NCBI RefSeq assembly: GCF_030704535.1
Contig: NC_081820.1
Coordinates: 20,773,001 to 20,837,000, forward strand
Source of the DNA: Vitis vinifera
Taxonomy: Eukaryota > Streptophyta > Magnoliopsida > Vitales > Vitaceae
Direction: 5' to 3'
DNA length: 64,000 nt
The notes below the pieces were generated by a model. That model had not been told where the DNA came from and made no database searches. It saw nothing but the letters and a program-made list of their open reading frames with translations. Within the stretch, counting starts at the first letter, position 1; each line of letters starts with the position of its first letter. This document shows positions 12,306-23,799 of the stretch, piece by piece. The position numbers were made by a program, and so were the translations under genes.

Positions 12306-14824
12306 TTGAATAGTCCACTAGCCCACGGGAGAAACAAAAGTGATGGTAACTTTAAAAGCGATATTTAAAAGCTAAAATAGAAATGATATTGTATTTTTTC
12401 TATATTTATTTTTCTATTTACTCATGTATATATAGTAAAGTAAGTGAGGAAATAAAAATTTTAAATTAAGTTTATTAATTTATTTTATTTTAATAATTTT
12501 ATCTCCCTTTTCAATAAAAAAATTTAAAAATTTAAGGCAATTTTGGTTGCACTTTTGTTTTTAAAATTAAAATTTTGAACATAATTCTAAAACTCATGTT
12601 TGATGGTTTGTTTTTATTTTTTGTTTTTCATTACTAAAAGAAGGTAAAAATTAATTTAAGATATTCCAAAACCCATCAAAGTTTAATCTATTTTGCCAAA
12701 CACAATAAAAACTTTTCTCATAATTTGATTAAAAAAAAGTTATTGAATTTATTTTCTATGATTTTCTTTGTTCGACGAAGAAGTTATAAACAAGTTTTTG
12801 AGCTACTTTTCTTTCATTCATTTATTTACAAATATAAATATATGAATAAAAATATTATGTTTATTTTATAGACTTTTTTTTTGTACCGGATACCTTGTTC
12901 ATAATCACATTATTTCTACTTATAAATTTTATTACTTAGAACTTTTTATGTTACTCACATTTTCATACTTCGATTACAATTTTTATATATTAATACTTTG
13001 CTTATATTTTTATTTCTGATTATATTCTTCATATCCTAATAACATTTTTTGAATCTTGGTCATACTTTTTCATACATACGTTGTACAAATTTGTTCTCTT
13101 AGACCTCGTGAAAATTTGGCAATTTTTGTGACACCAAACCATAAAACATTGGTAGCATGTCAAAAGAATTTTACACTATCTTTGTGGCACAATAACCCAT
13201 GGTCTTACTTTGAGTGCTTCATCCTCTCTCCATCCTCTCTTCATTTGTATTTTTCTTTTGGAGATAATTTGGTTTGTTGGTTTTCATACAAATAACGAAT
13301 TGTATCTCATAGTAATATGGAGTTAGAAAATCGAGCATTGGCTAATGTTATAGTTGAACTTTTATAGTTTCAATCTTTTTGCCGTTGCATCTTATTTTGC
13401 CTTCTACATTGGTCTAGTGTGATAATATTAGTGTTGATTAATTTGCTTCTAATCCCGAGTTTCATGCTAAAATGAAACACATTGAAATTGATTTTCATTT
13501 TATTTGGGATATGATTCTTCGTTAAGATTTAATGATACAATATGTTCCTTTTTCAAATCAACTTGTAGATATCTTGACAAATCATCTTCGTTCTTCTTGG
13601 TTTATAGAACTTGAGGGCAAATATTTGTTATTAATTCAACAAGATTCTAATCAATTAGAGATTGGTTAATTTATTAACTCTATTGTAAATAGAAGTTTCC
13701 CGAACCTTATCCCATCCTTTCAAGCCTTCCCAAAATATTTATATATTTCCTTTCTATTTTCTTAACTTTCACTATTATCATATATTTTTTCTATTCAAAC
13801 AAAAATGACAAGAGATATAAAAGGCATTTAATAAAATTTAATGATTAATGTTTGTGAGTTAAGACGAGTTAAAAAAAATCATATTTTTCTTTTTTCTTAA
13901 AATTTATTATTTAATTTGTTACTTTAAGTATTAAAGATATTTATTAAAATTAACTTAATATTTTTTTTACGTTATTAAATTTATATATTTAGCAAGTAAT
14001 AAATTTGTTTCCTCATACGAAGAAAACATATGTGCAATCAATGAAAAAGATATATAAAATTTGAAAAAAAAACTATTTATTTTGATCTATTAGTTTAAAT
14101 TATTGTAACACATGTATTTTTAATGTAACTAATAATTTAATTAAAACATTAAATTAAATTATCAAATATTTTCCAATTTTAATGTCGAAATCAATGCTAA
14201 GCTAATTTTAATGTTTTTCATTCTTTTGGTTTCTTCCTTTTTGTTTTTATTTTCATTCTTTTGATTTTATTTCTCATTTTAATTGAGTGTCTTTCAAGGA
14301 TTTATTCTGTCCACTACCCATCTCCATCATCCTATTCTGTCACTCAAGCAGTCCAATCCAAATCCACCAGTGATTCCTTCACATACCTCAATAGAGACAG
14401 TGTATTGTCTTCATTAGTGGACTAAGGGAACCTGCTCAATATTTTATATTTGATACATCTCCATTAGCCACCAAAATATCTGTTGCCAAAGGTTCTTATC
14501 TCCACATGCGTGAAAATTCAAATAATCAACTAATTAACTCATCCTAAATTTGATATGAATACGACTCCTTTAATAATAAGTTGGGTTAGATCTAACTTGA
14601 GTTAATATGATTAATCTTTATATTTTTGACTCGATTAACCTATTTCTTATATAATATAAGTTAATCTAAAAATAATATGTTTAATAAATAGGTTATATAA
14701 GTGGATACAAATCTAATCCAAACATGATTGTCCGATCCTAACTCACAAAAAACATATTCAATTCGAGTTATATTAATGTATTATATCAAATTTTACGATC
14801 TTTATGCTTTGATGTAATGATTTT
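12306..14824 (+). repeat. Segmental duplication copy 1 (2.5 kb, contains copia relic)
   Basis: This segment is repeated in the same orientation at 31480-35399, nearly identical base by base. It begins TTGAATAGTCCACTAGCCCA and ends GATGTAATGATTTT in both places. Copy 1 lacks the 1354 bp hAT-type insertion of copy 2 and so preserves the empty site: GCTAAAAT occurs once, near 12370. Flanks are unrelated. Copy 2 lies at the NRPB6 promoter and carries its TGGGCT (site II) motif. Confidence 0.92.
13254..13668 (+). pseudogene. Ty1/copia RNase H relic (copy 1)
   Basis: Translation in shifting frames with stops gives GDNLVCWFS.K, then ENRALANVIVELL.FQSLF, then NPEFHAKMKHIEIDFHFIWDMILR and SNQLVDILTNHLRSSWFIEL. 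These are the end of a copia pol polyprotein (the RNase H region with a degraded KHIEIDFHF box). The open frame is broken several times, so nothing is encoded. Sequence after about 13670 should be LTR remnant. The same relic is at 33788-34209. Confidence 0.85.
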
Positions 14825-14829
14825 CAAAT

Positions 14830-15145
14830 TATAACACATTCTCGACCAAGAGTCGAGGGTCACCGAAGTGCCACACCTCATCCTTTTTCTTTTTTCCTTT
14901 TCGACACTTTTATTTTACAATGATATCAAATTTAATAATCTCTAGGTTTTGGTTGAACAATTTTTATATTATAAATTTATAACACATTTCAACCAAGGGA
15001 CTAGGGTTGTTTAAGTGTCACATATCATCTTTTGTCTTTTTTCCTTTTTAATACTTGCTATTTTTAAAATCATATCACATTCTCAACTAAGGGATGATGA
15101 TGGTTAAAGAGTCGCACTCCATCCCTTTCCTTTTTGCTATTTGAT
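14830..15145. repeat. Three degenerate tandem units of about 110-170 bp
   Basis: Each unit has CACATT-TC-(A)ACCAAG..., then a purine-rich stretch, GTGYCACA..CATC, then CTTTTT-CTTTTTCC and a TTTAAAATCATATCA-like end. Units start near 14834, 14985 and 15078. The function is unknown; the array begins right at the edge of the segmental duplication. Confidence 0.6.
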
Positions 15146-15548
15146 TTAAGTTTTAAATTATATTTTATAAAATTAACATATACCTTAAGATTAATAGGCA
15201 TGCCCCAAACTCTTGAGACACTTTTTGTGCCCTAGGCCAGGCCTGCAGTATGAATGCATGCATGCCAAGGAATATATATATATATGTATGCATATATCAT
15301 TCATTCCCAAATTTACTGTACAGGAAGTCTGAGAGACTTATAGGGAGGAAGAACAACAAAAGCCCCACCAAACACCACTGAAAACTAATACACATATGAT
15401 ACAAAAGAATAACACAGATGACACAAAGTTGTCTTTGCTTTACTGCATTTGGAGACCACCCAAAATACCAACTTAATTATTTCCCTTATGGCATTAATTT
15501 CCACGGCTTCTATAAGTGAATAATATTACTAAAACGACTCACACAAGT

Positions 15549-17392
15549 TCATAAATTCTTGACCCTATCTCTATATTCGGCTGGGCATATGAACACTGAG
15601 TCAAGGCAGAGGCCACCTTTGGTGTGGGTGCAATCAATCTGGGTCATTGAAAACTTGACCTTCATGGATGTATTAGGCTTCTCCACCATGAAATCTCCCG
15701 CATGGTAATGGACCCACTTCCCTGGTTCACACAGATAACACTGCGACAAGGCATGCTGACCGTCCGATGTCGATAATTGAAACCGAACCGGCTTTATATC
15801 CCAGCCATGTACTCGCTCAATGTTGCAGACCTTCCTCCCAAGCCTTCTTGAGGTTTTGCCCAGCTGAATTCGGAAAAATATGCTATATGTTCCTGCTGGA
15901 AATTCAAACTCCAGCTCTCCTTCCACCTCAAACCACCATATTTGTTGAAGATATGCCATTGAGTGGAATCTACACATCAAAAAAAGACAACCCAAGTGTT
16001 GGTTTCTTCTTGAAGTGTTGTATTACAAATATGGGAATAGTTTAATTACTGTTCTTTGTGATGAATATTGAGTCACATCTCATGGCCAAAGGCATTTATA
16101 CCCACCAAGAGAACCCACACAAAAGTTGTCAAATAAAGATTACAAAGATAAATTATTTTTGAATTAGTAGCAAGTCGCTATAAAGTGGAATACAAGTTAG
16201 TCTTGTTTGATTTCACAAATGAGATGGAAATAAATGATATAGATATAATATTTTATATCATATAGATGACAAGAACTGTTATGAGAAAAGGATTACACAA
16301 GGCCAAAGTCCGAAAGGTGATAAGATTGCCAACAAGGACTGATAGCTACTCAAGAAAAATCAGTGACTTTTGAGGGGTATTCTTGTCTGATGAAACACCA
16401 CCAATCGCTTCTTTGCCACATGACACAGTAATTCTTGTGGCGCACCAACCCCATCATGTGATAATCTTTGGAGTCTATCCATTATTACTTCTAATTTCTG
16501 GTCAATTGATTCAGTTTTTGACTTAAAATTGAAAAAACAAAAACAGTGAACAACACATATTTCTAGGGAACACCATTGGTGGAGAGGAAAAGAGAACTAA
16601 ATTCTGGGTTTCTTCTGTTTGATCATCAAATGAATATAAAAGGGACGTCATTCTCACAGCATAGAAAAGCAGAACCACAAAATTGCTTTCGAAATGAATA
16701 ATTTGCAGAAAGAGAAAAAAAAATCTGGATTGATTCTTATGGTTGATCATCCATCAGAAAACACAGATGGGTCGTTCTCAAAGCCAAAACCCAACTACAA
16801 TCCGATCTGAAGAAAGAAGAATGATTTACATCAAACATTAATTTTAAATTGTCAGATCGAAATTAAAAGTCTCACCTTGATTCCTCAGCTGGCAAATGTT
16901 TCCAGTACCTCCTATCATCAATCCCTGTTATCCTCAAAGCCTTCCAAGAAACAGCAAAGCAAATTCCACCATAGCTTTTCTCCAACCAAACTTCCTATAA
17001 CCAGAACCCCCATAAAAAAATCCATTCAGATTAAAAAAAAGAGGAAAAGAAAAAAAAAAAAGAAAAAAGGAAAAAAAAAGGGGTCTGCCTACCTTGTTGG
17101 CACCATCAAAGCTGTTGGCTTGACACAGTCTAGCATAAATTTCCTTCTTGCTCAAATTTTCGGGGTCCTCAGCCAACAATTTCTTGACAAGAAACTTGTA
17201 ATTTGAGGGCAGCTTGGACTCCCAGACAAAATCAGCAGATGAAGCCATATGAAAGGTCTTGCTGAGCCGAGCCAAGTTGCAAATCTGGGGAGGGTCGAGG
17301 TACATCAGGACCTCAGCAACACAATTCTCAGGCACGTCACTGAGGCCGGTACTCGGTGGCTGGGCACAAGCAGCGGAGAAAACAGCCCCCAT
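15549..17392 (-). CDS. PP2-A13: F-box protein PP2-A13-like (F-box plus PP2 lectin-like domain)
   Basis: Three minus-strand exons with GT-AG borders and matching phases: 17392-17093, 16994-16876 and 15969-15549, giving 279 aa. The ATG at 17392 ([13 protein letters not shown]) has a good context and fits the MGA... start of the family; an in-frame ATG at 17434 would add a hydrophobic 14-residue stretch and is probably in the leader. Residues about 17-65 are the F-box ([31 protein letters not shown]...[10 protein letters not shown]). The rest is the phloem-protein-2 domain: EVWLEK..., [84 protein letters not shown]. Such proteins act as SCF ubiquitin-ligase receptors whose PP2 part is thought to bind glycans or proteins; PP2-A13 relatives in Arabidopsis interact with SKP1. 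Family length is about 290 aa, so the gene is complete. Confidence 0.94.
17000..17075. repeat. Purine-rich A/G low-complexity run in PP2-A13 intron 1
   Basis: A long A-rich and GA-rich run on the plus strand is the polypyrimidine tract of intron 1 on the gene strand, directly before the acceptor of exon 2 at 16995. Confidence 0.7.
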
Positions 17393-17469
17393 GGAAATCA
17401 AAGAGAGAAGGGGAATAATCAACACTAAGAACAAAGAATTGGATCAGAAAGAAGATGATTATCCTTCTA

Positions 17470-18100
17470 TCACAGTAGCTCATAGGTAGAGGAGAAGAAG
17501 GTGAGTGAGATGAGAGAAGGGAGGAGGGTTTGGAGATGGAGAAGGATCCATGGTTTTCCGGGGAGATGTGGAGAAGAAAGCCATCAGATTTTGGGGTGGA
17601 TTGAAGAATGAAAAAGGAAGAGTTCAAGAGTCATTAGAGAGAGATAAAAGTGGGTGGGTATAAAAGGAAGGAGGACGTGTTGGCGTGTCATGTGTGCATG
17701 GATTAGAAATGAACTTATCCTTACCTCACAGGCTTTGTTGACGCGTTCTAACCACGACCCAATCATAATCACTGGAATAATTTCGGAGTTACACCATTAC
17801 CATTCCAGCAAGCTTTAACCAACACAGGATGGATGGAATAAATAGTGCTTAGGATTTAGTGATAATGTTTTAAAAACTCATATCTGACCGAATCCTTTCC
17901 GATTCAACTCGGGCTTTTGTCAGAATCCGGATTTGTTTTTAAAACGTGAAAATAATAATAACACGAAAGTGTATGAAATGAACACCAATCATTTTATTAA
18001 ATTTTTGAAAAAAAAGTAAATAAGGTAGATTTTATGGATATTTGTCATTAATTTGTATATCATCTTAATTGAATGCATTTTTTTTCTTTTAAGCAAGGTT
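17470..18100. other. Upstream region of PP2-A13, no gene seen
   Basis: 17470-17600 is GA-rich (CT-rich on the gene strand), consistent with a plant 5' UTR and pyrimidine patch. An ACGTGT core occurs at 17675-17680. AT-rich DNA follows. No coding potential was recognised. Confidence 0.45.
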
Positions 18101-18119
18101 TGAGGTAGTAAAATTTCTT

Positions 18120-18425
18120 TTATGGTATATTTGATTTTGGGAAAAATTGAGGGAAAATGTGAGAGAAGGAAAATAAAAAAGAAAAACGGACACAAAAAGA
18201 AATGAAAAAAAAATAAAAAGTGGATTAAAAGTTAATGAATTATTTTTATATATTATTTTATATTTATTTTAATAAATTAAATAAATTAAAAATACGTAAA
18301 ATTTTAATTAATTTTAATTATATTTTATTTTTTAATAGGACAACCCAATATAAGTAAATCATTTTCTTTAATATTATTATTTTTTTTCTTTAATGCTTTT
18401 TGGAACCATACATATAACTTTAATA
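18120..18425. mobile_element. MITE (TTTGGTT-ended family), degraded copy
   Basis: It starts TATGGTATATTTGATTTTGG followed by GAGGGAAAATGTGAGAGAAGG, and ends with GCTTTTTGGAACCATACATATAACTT, which is roughly the inverse of the start. The same words recur at 29.1-30.4 kb. AT-rich, about 300 bp, non-coding. Confidence 0.6.
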
Positions 18426-18928
18426 TTTTAAAATTTTTAAACAATGTTAAAGAATCATTACATTTTTAATACAAGCGTCTAAGGCCCTAAGACCCTATTT
18501 GATCGATATCGGTTTTCAAATTTAATAAATGTTTATATGTTTGCTTGATCAATTTTGTTAAGAGAACTTATGAATTAAAAAAAGTTTAATTCGAAAGTTA
18601 GGAAAAATATTACTTTTTTTTATAAAAATCTTATTTTGATTAATACAAAATTACTTTTATTACATCAACATTATCCTTTAAAAATGATCAATTTAACTTC
18701 TATTTGAACTCTCATTTAAAACCAAAAATAAGATACCATTTCAAATGAGGTATGACTTTTTAAGATTTATTGTGTTTTATAAAAAAATTACCATTATTTT
18801 TTGTTTTCAAAAAGAAGAAATAAGAAATTAAAACATAAGAAAATAATAAATAATATATAATTTCTTTTCAAAATTTTTGAAAATCATATAAAGTTACTTG
18901 GATAATCCATTGACCCTTTAACAATTTT

Positions 18929-19310
18929 TGTTGGAATATTTATATAGGTTAATGAAAATTAGGACACATTTTTTCTTAATAGATGTTATTTATTTCAAAA
19001 GATGTATCTAGTATTGATGAATGAAAATTATGGCACATTTTTTTCTAATGGATACTACTTATTTGCAAGCATGTGTCTAGTATTTTAAAGACACATCTCT
19101 TTCTAATAAGTCACCGACAAATTTATAAATAGGAACCCTTGACATTTCTCATTCATTCATTCTCTCTAGTCTTTTTCTTTTTTTGTCATTTAAAACATTC
19201 AAGTCTTCTTTAGTTTTAACTCCAATAATTTCTCTGTTTTATCAAATATTTAATATTCAAAAAAGTATAAATCACTAAGTGATTCGTTATTTCTTGTGAT
19301 TTGAAGTGCT
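18929..19310 (+). mobile_element. Possible copia-type LTR
   Basis: It begins TGTTGGAATATTTATATAGG and carries an internal duplication of about 75 bp (GAAAATTAGGACACATTTTT... and GAAAATTATGGCACATTTTT...). TTTATAAATAGGAAC could be a TATA region near 19120, and a degenerate tRNA-Met primer-site-like TACTATCAGA lies just after. No partner LTR or coding region was found. Confidence 0.35.
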
Positions 19311-19399
19311 ACTATCAGAAGAAAGTGATCGTTGTATTTTAAAAGATAATTGTCAATAAATTATAAATACATGAATGAGACAAATTCATTTTAAGGACA

Positions 19400-22190
19400 T
19401 TACTTATTAAGGTTAAAAATAAATAAACAAATCAAAAGTCCATTAAATAAAATTAATATCCATGGAGCACTAAATATAAATACATTTTTTTTAAAAAATT
19501 TAGCTCTTATATTATCATAGTGGTCATCATCATCAAGGCAAAACATGAAGAAGAATAATTACCACAAAAATTAAAATATTTTATTATTTTCCTTCAAATA
19601 TATTTTTAATCACATCTCGAGTTCCCGTTGGACAAGAAAATTAAAATCAATGTCAAAACAATTGGTCTCATTGAATTGGATTGAATTGAGGTAACAGCTA
19701 ACAACCTTTTTAATTTGATTGGAGGACCATGCTTAAGCCCTATCAGATGGTTCTAGAAAAATACATGTGATGAAAATGTTATTTTCATTCTTTAATTCCC
19801 ATCAGGGATAACATACTCTTATAAAAAAAATTACATACAATGCTTTGATAATGATTTATTTCTACGTGGCTCCCATTTAATTGGTCAACTGCAATGAAAT
19901 TAAAAATTGCGTGTGTATTTATTATAAGCATGTGATCTCCTTGTCTTTAATATATTGCAACACATTTCATTTATTATGGTTAGGCATGGTTGGACTTTTG
20001 GACACCCTTTTTCACTTTGAGGATTGTGATTGCATTTACTAAGTAGAATTTCTAATAACCATATGATTTTTGGAATAATATTGATAATTGATGGTCCTAT
20101 TACTATCTAGTAATTTTTACTTCAGTTATTTTTTTTTTTAAAATTGATAAAATTAGAAAATTCATTGTTTGAGGTCGGTCTATAAACCTTTTTAAATATG
20201 TGGTTTTACATAAATTAGAAAATTAAAGAGAGATAGATAAACGATGTATAGACTTTTGAATAGAAAATAATTAAAAGAGCCCGAGTATATATTTTTAAAG
20301 TTTATTAATGAATTTGTTCTCCCATGAAGTTACACGAAGCTATATAAATATTTTATTCATATAAAATATTATATCTTTTTTATTTATTTAAATGTTTTAT
20401 ATTTTTATTTTATTTTTGTTATTATGAGATGTTTTTAATAATTTTTCTTATCGTGGCTATTGGCACGGAGTTAGTCGTGGCTTATCCCTTGAGACTTGTC
20501 ATGATCACAACAATAAAGCTTTACAAGCGGCATTGCCCTTCTTCACTCATGCGATATTATTGGATCGGGCTTTCGTCCATTGATCAAGATTCCCCATTGT
20601 TGCCTCTTGTGGGAGTCCAAGTCGTGTCTCAATCCCAATGTGGCTTATTATTTGAAAAGACCAGTTAAATATCATTGACTTTTATATTTTGATTTGATCT
20701 ATTATTGCGATGTTATTTATATATACCCTTATAAAAAAATTTATAATTCATCATGCGCTTTTAATAATATGTTATTTTTGATAAATATTCATTTCATCAA
20801 GTATATATATAGAAGCTTGCCCCATAAATTTTCATTTTTATTTTAATAAATTAAACAAATAGGGTTCCTTCACAATTCCTTTTGTTAAGTGAATTTTTCA
20901 TAGAATGTTAGTAGTAACTTCAAAGACAAAAATTCCATAATTGAACGTGAATTTGAGGGCAAGTGAGCGAGAAAGCCGGGGGACTAGACCCAAGAACAAG
21001 TCCAATTGGAGTACAATCCGCTTAAATTCATGACCTATATGAACAAATTTCTCTCTCCATTTCCGACTGTATCCAACTTGGACAGGATGTCTACGAACTG
21101 AACACGAGGTCCATACATTATGCTGACTCATTCCCACGTCTCTTCAAGGGCTGCTTCAAAATGATTCATACCAACATTTGTGGTCACTTTATTCTCTCCT
21201 TTTTCTTATATATTTTTTTAATATATAGTTTTATCCGAAGCTTGTGGTTCGTAGAAATTATAATTGAATCCTAGTGGAAGTGGGGCAGCTGTGGAACCCT
21301 AGAGGTCGCCAGCTTTAGCAAACCAAATTATAGCTGTGTTTATTATTTATTTCCACTCGCCGGTGGAGCCAGAAATGTAGGACGGGGAGGGCAAATAGAA
21401 AAAAAAATCTGTTTGAAGGGAAGATTACAAGATCAAGACGTAAATTTGATTTAATGTTAAGTTTTTTTATTCTTGAAAATTTTGTTTTTGGAAGGGGATG
21501 TGCCCCTTTTGGGCACATCCCACCTTCACTGATGGATCCACTCATGTCCAATCATATTTTATCTTAATATATTAATTATTGTGAAAATTATTATTATTAT
21601 TTTTTATTCACACTAATATCATAAATAGAAAATAGTTTTTTTTTGTTGTCTTTCCTTCACATCGAGAACAAAAAAACAACGTTCAATGATAATTCTAATA
21701 TATTTTAAAAATATAAATATGAGAGGCTCATGAATTTATTTTAATTAATCGAATTTTAAAATGATGGTTAGTTTTGTTTGGTACGATCTCCTAATATTAC
21801 ACTGTCCTAATTATAATGACATTTAGGTGTGAATGAGTAATTAAATAATAATAATTAAAAAAAATATTAAATCCGTAGTCTCATGGGGGTGCTTAGGAAG
21901 TGGGTGGTGCCTTTTTCTAAGTCTACATTTGCTGTCACTTTGAAATGATCAAATTCGGACAATTGATGAATCGAAACCTTAGTCAATCAAGAATCATCAT
22001 ACTTGAGTTGGATGTAGATCTAATAAATTTTTTAATCTATTTATTTGATTTTTATGATAAGAGGTCAAAAATCGAATTGTAAGGATTTTTTTAGAGCTTC
22101 TTAATGGTTTGATTACTTATAACTAGCCCACTATCTTACGTTTAATGCTCATATTTTAACTTTGATATTTAATGTAATTTTGGCATTTGG
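19400..22190. other. AT-rich intergenic DNA, no recognised gene
   Basis: A less AT-rich patch at 20440-20670 holds a 79-codon open frame and another lies at 20900-21140 (minus); neither resembles a protein family I know. A perfect 11 bp hairpin is present at 21495-21521. Confidence 0.5.
21495..21521. repeat. Perfect short hairpin (11 bp arms, 5 nt loop)
   Basis: GGGATGTGCCC, loop CTTTT, then GGGCACATCCC. GC-rich in an AT-rich context. It could be a palindromic remnant or a fold-back; no gene is adjacent. Confidence 0.8.
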
Positions 22191-22192
22191 CT

Positions 22193-23790
22193 TGTTGGAA
22201 AATATTACAAATTCTTGATCAGTATATGTCCCATTTTATAAAAATATCGTATGCATTTTTTCGATATTGATGCTATTTTAATATTAGATTTCCTAATAGA
22301 ATAAGGAATATAAATATTTTTAGTAAATATTTTAGATTATTAAAGAAAAATGTTATGAGATGAAAATAAATTTATAAATATTATACGTGAGATATAAATA
22401 TGATAGAGAGTGAGAGGCACTACACGGAGTATGGGGGTTCATATTTCATAATGTAAATATAAGAAGTAATAAAACATGAAATGTTTCAGAACCTAATAGT
22501 TGTCTATCATTTTTGTCTTTTATAATATTTTTTTATAATATAGTGGGATAATGATCTCTTTTATTTGTGGCTGTAGTTATGAATTATGATTGACCAAACC
22601 GTGTTAAAATCTTGTATAATTGTGCATGCGAATTATTTTATCTTTATGTTCTTATATTAACATATTTGCATTGAAGTTTCCACTTACACAAGAAGTGATA
22701 TCAGAGTTTTAGTTTAAGATTTTTGGAAGAACGAAAGAGAATAGAACATATAAAAGGATTACAAAAAGAATTTTAGGTGAATGTAGATTTAATTGTTCTC
22801 TCATTGAAAGTTGATTCAAGAAGCATGGTTTCCTTATTCAAAATAAGTGTAATGTTACGTATAAATTTATTATATCCTAAAGAGTCAAAATTGTAAAGTG
22901 TTTGAATGGTTTATATATATAGCACGCAAAAGGATCATGGGTCAAAATAGAGATGGAAGGGCATGGTGCACAAAGGAATTATGACACATGAGGAGAGCAT
23001 GGTGCATAAGGAAGTTATGATATAAAGTAAGGATACAGTTCAAACAAGTTTCTTGAAAGTATGTATCACATAGAGATGAAAGATTGATTTAATGGAATTT
23101 TATTCAAGGCAGAGATTGTTAAAAAATACCTCAAATTCCTAATTGATAAATATATTTTTATGTAAATAAAATTGTAAAAAATATTTCTTACATTGATATG
23201 TCATCATAATATTAGATTTCCTTATAAAATAAGAAAAGTTGTTAAGAATATTTCTATAAATATTTTGGTTCATGAAAGTAAAAGGTTATGAGATGAAAAT
23301 GGACTGGTAAATTTCATACGTGGTGGATAGAGATGTAAAGAAGAGTAGAAGACCCTTAGTGGAGTGAGGAGGTTCAATGTTCAACGTGCAGATACTATGA
23401 GTAGGAAACATAGGTGTTTTGAGACCAAATAGTTATATATAGTTTCTATGCTCTATAATACTTCAAGATAGAGGTGTAGGTACAATAAGTAGGAAATATG
23501 AGATATTTCAAGACCAAATAGTTATATCTACTTCCTATACTCTATAATATTTCGAGACCAAGTTGTAGATACGAGTAAGAAACATGGGATGTTTCAAGAC
23601 CAAATAGTTAAATTTAGTATATATGCTTTGTAATATTCTTTAGAATATTATGGGATGATTTTTTTCATCTATGTAGGTAGACATGATTGACCAAATCATG
23701 ATAAAACCTCATATACTTTTATGTGTGAATTATTTCATTTTTGCGTTCTTCCATTCACATATTTACATTAGAGCTTTTGCTTGTGTAACA
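22193..23790 (+). mobile_element. Short copia-type LTR element with two LTRs, no coding region
   Basis: The 5' LTR runs about 22193-22690 (starts TGTTGGAAAATATTAC, ends TTACACA). A primer-binding-site-like TGATATCAGAG follows at 22695-22705 (plant copia PBS for initiator tRNA-Met is TGGTATCAGAGC). Only about 410 bp of internal DNA follow, then a polypurine tract AAGGCAGAGAT at 23106-23116 and the 3' LTR about 23117-23790. The LTRs align along their length (GAGATGAAAAT, ACATGAAATGTTTC..., ATGATTGACCAAA, GAATTATTTTAT) but are diverged. The 3' LTR is longer because of a triplicated unit. With no gag or pol it is a TRIM-like or internally deleted element. Confidence 0.75.
23350..23640 (+). repeat. 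Triplicated unit of about 85-90 bp inside the 3' LTR
   Basis: Three tandem units each hold RTAG(A/G)TAC..GAGTAGGAAAYAT, then GAGACCAAATAGTTA, then TTCTATGCTCTATAATA. The 5' LTR has a single corresponding unit (near 22440-22530), which accounts for most of the length difference between the LTRs. Confidence 0.75.
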
Positions 23791-23799
23791 TAGTTTAGT

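Noticed and set aside
15767-16045. Plus-strand 92-codon frame opposite PP2-A13 exon 3
   Set aside because: Antisense shadow of a well-supported exon.
17393-17434. Upstream in-frame ATG giving PP2-A13 a hydrophobic 14-residue extension
   Set aside because: The extension is not a feature of the F-box/PP2 family; the downstream ATG has a better context and gives the usual MGA start.
20429-20668. 79-codon frame starting MFLIIFLIVAIGTELVV
   Set aside because: The hydrophobic start looks like a signal peptide but comes from AT-rich sequence; the rest resembles nothing known to me.
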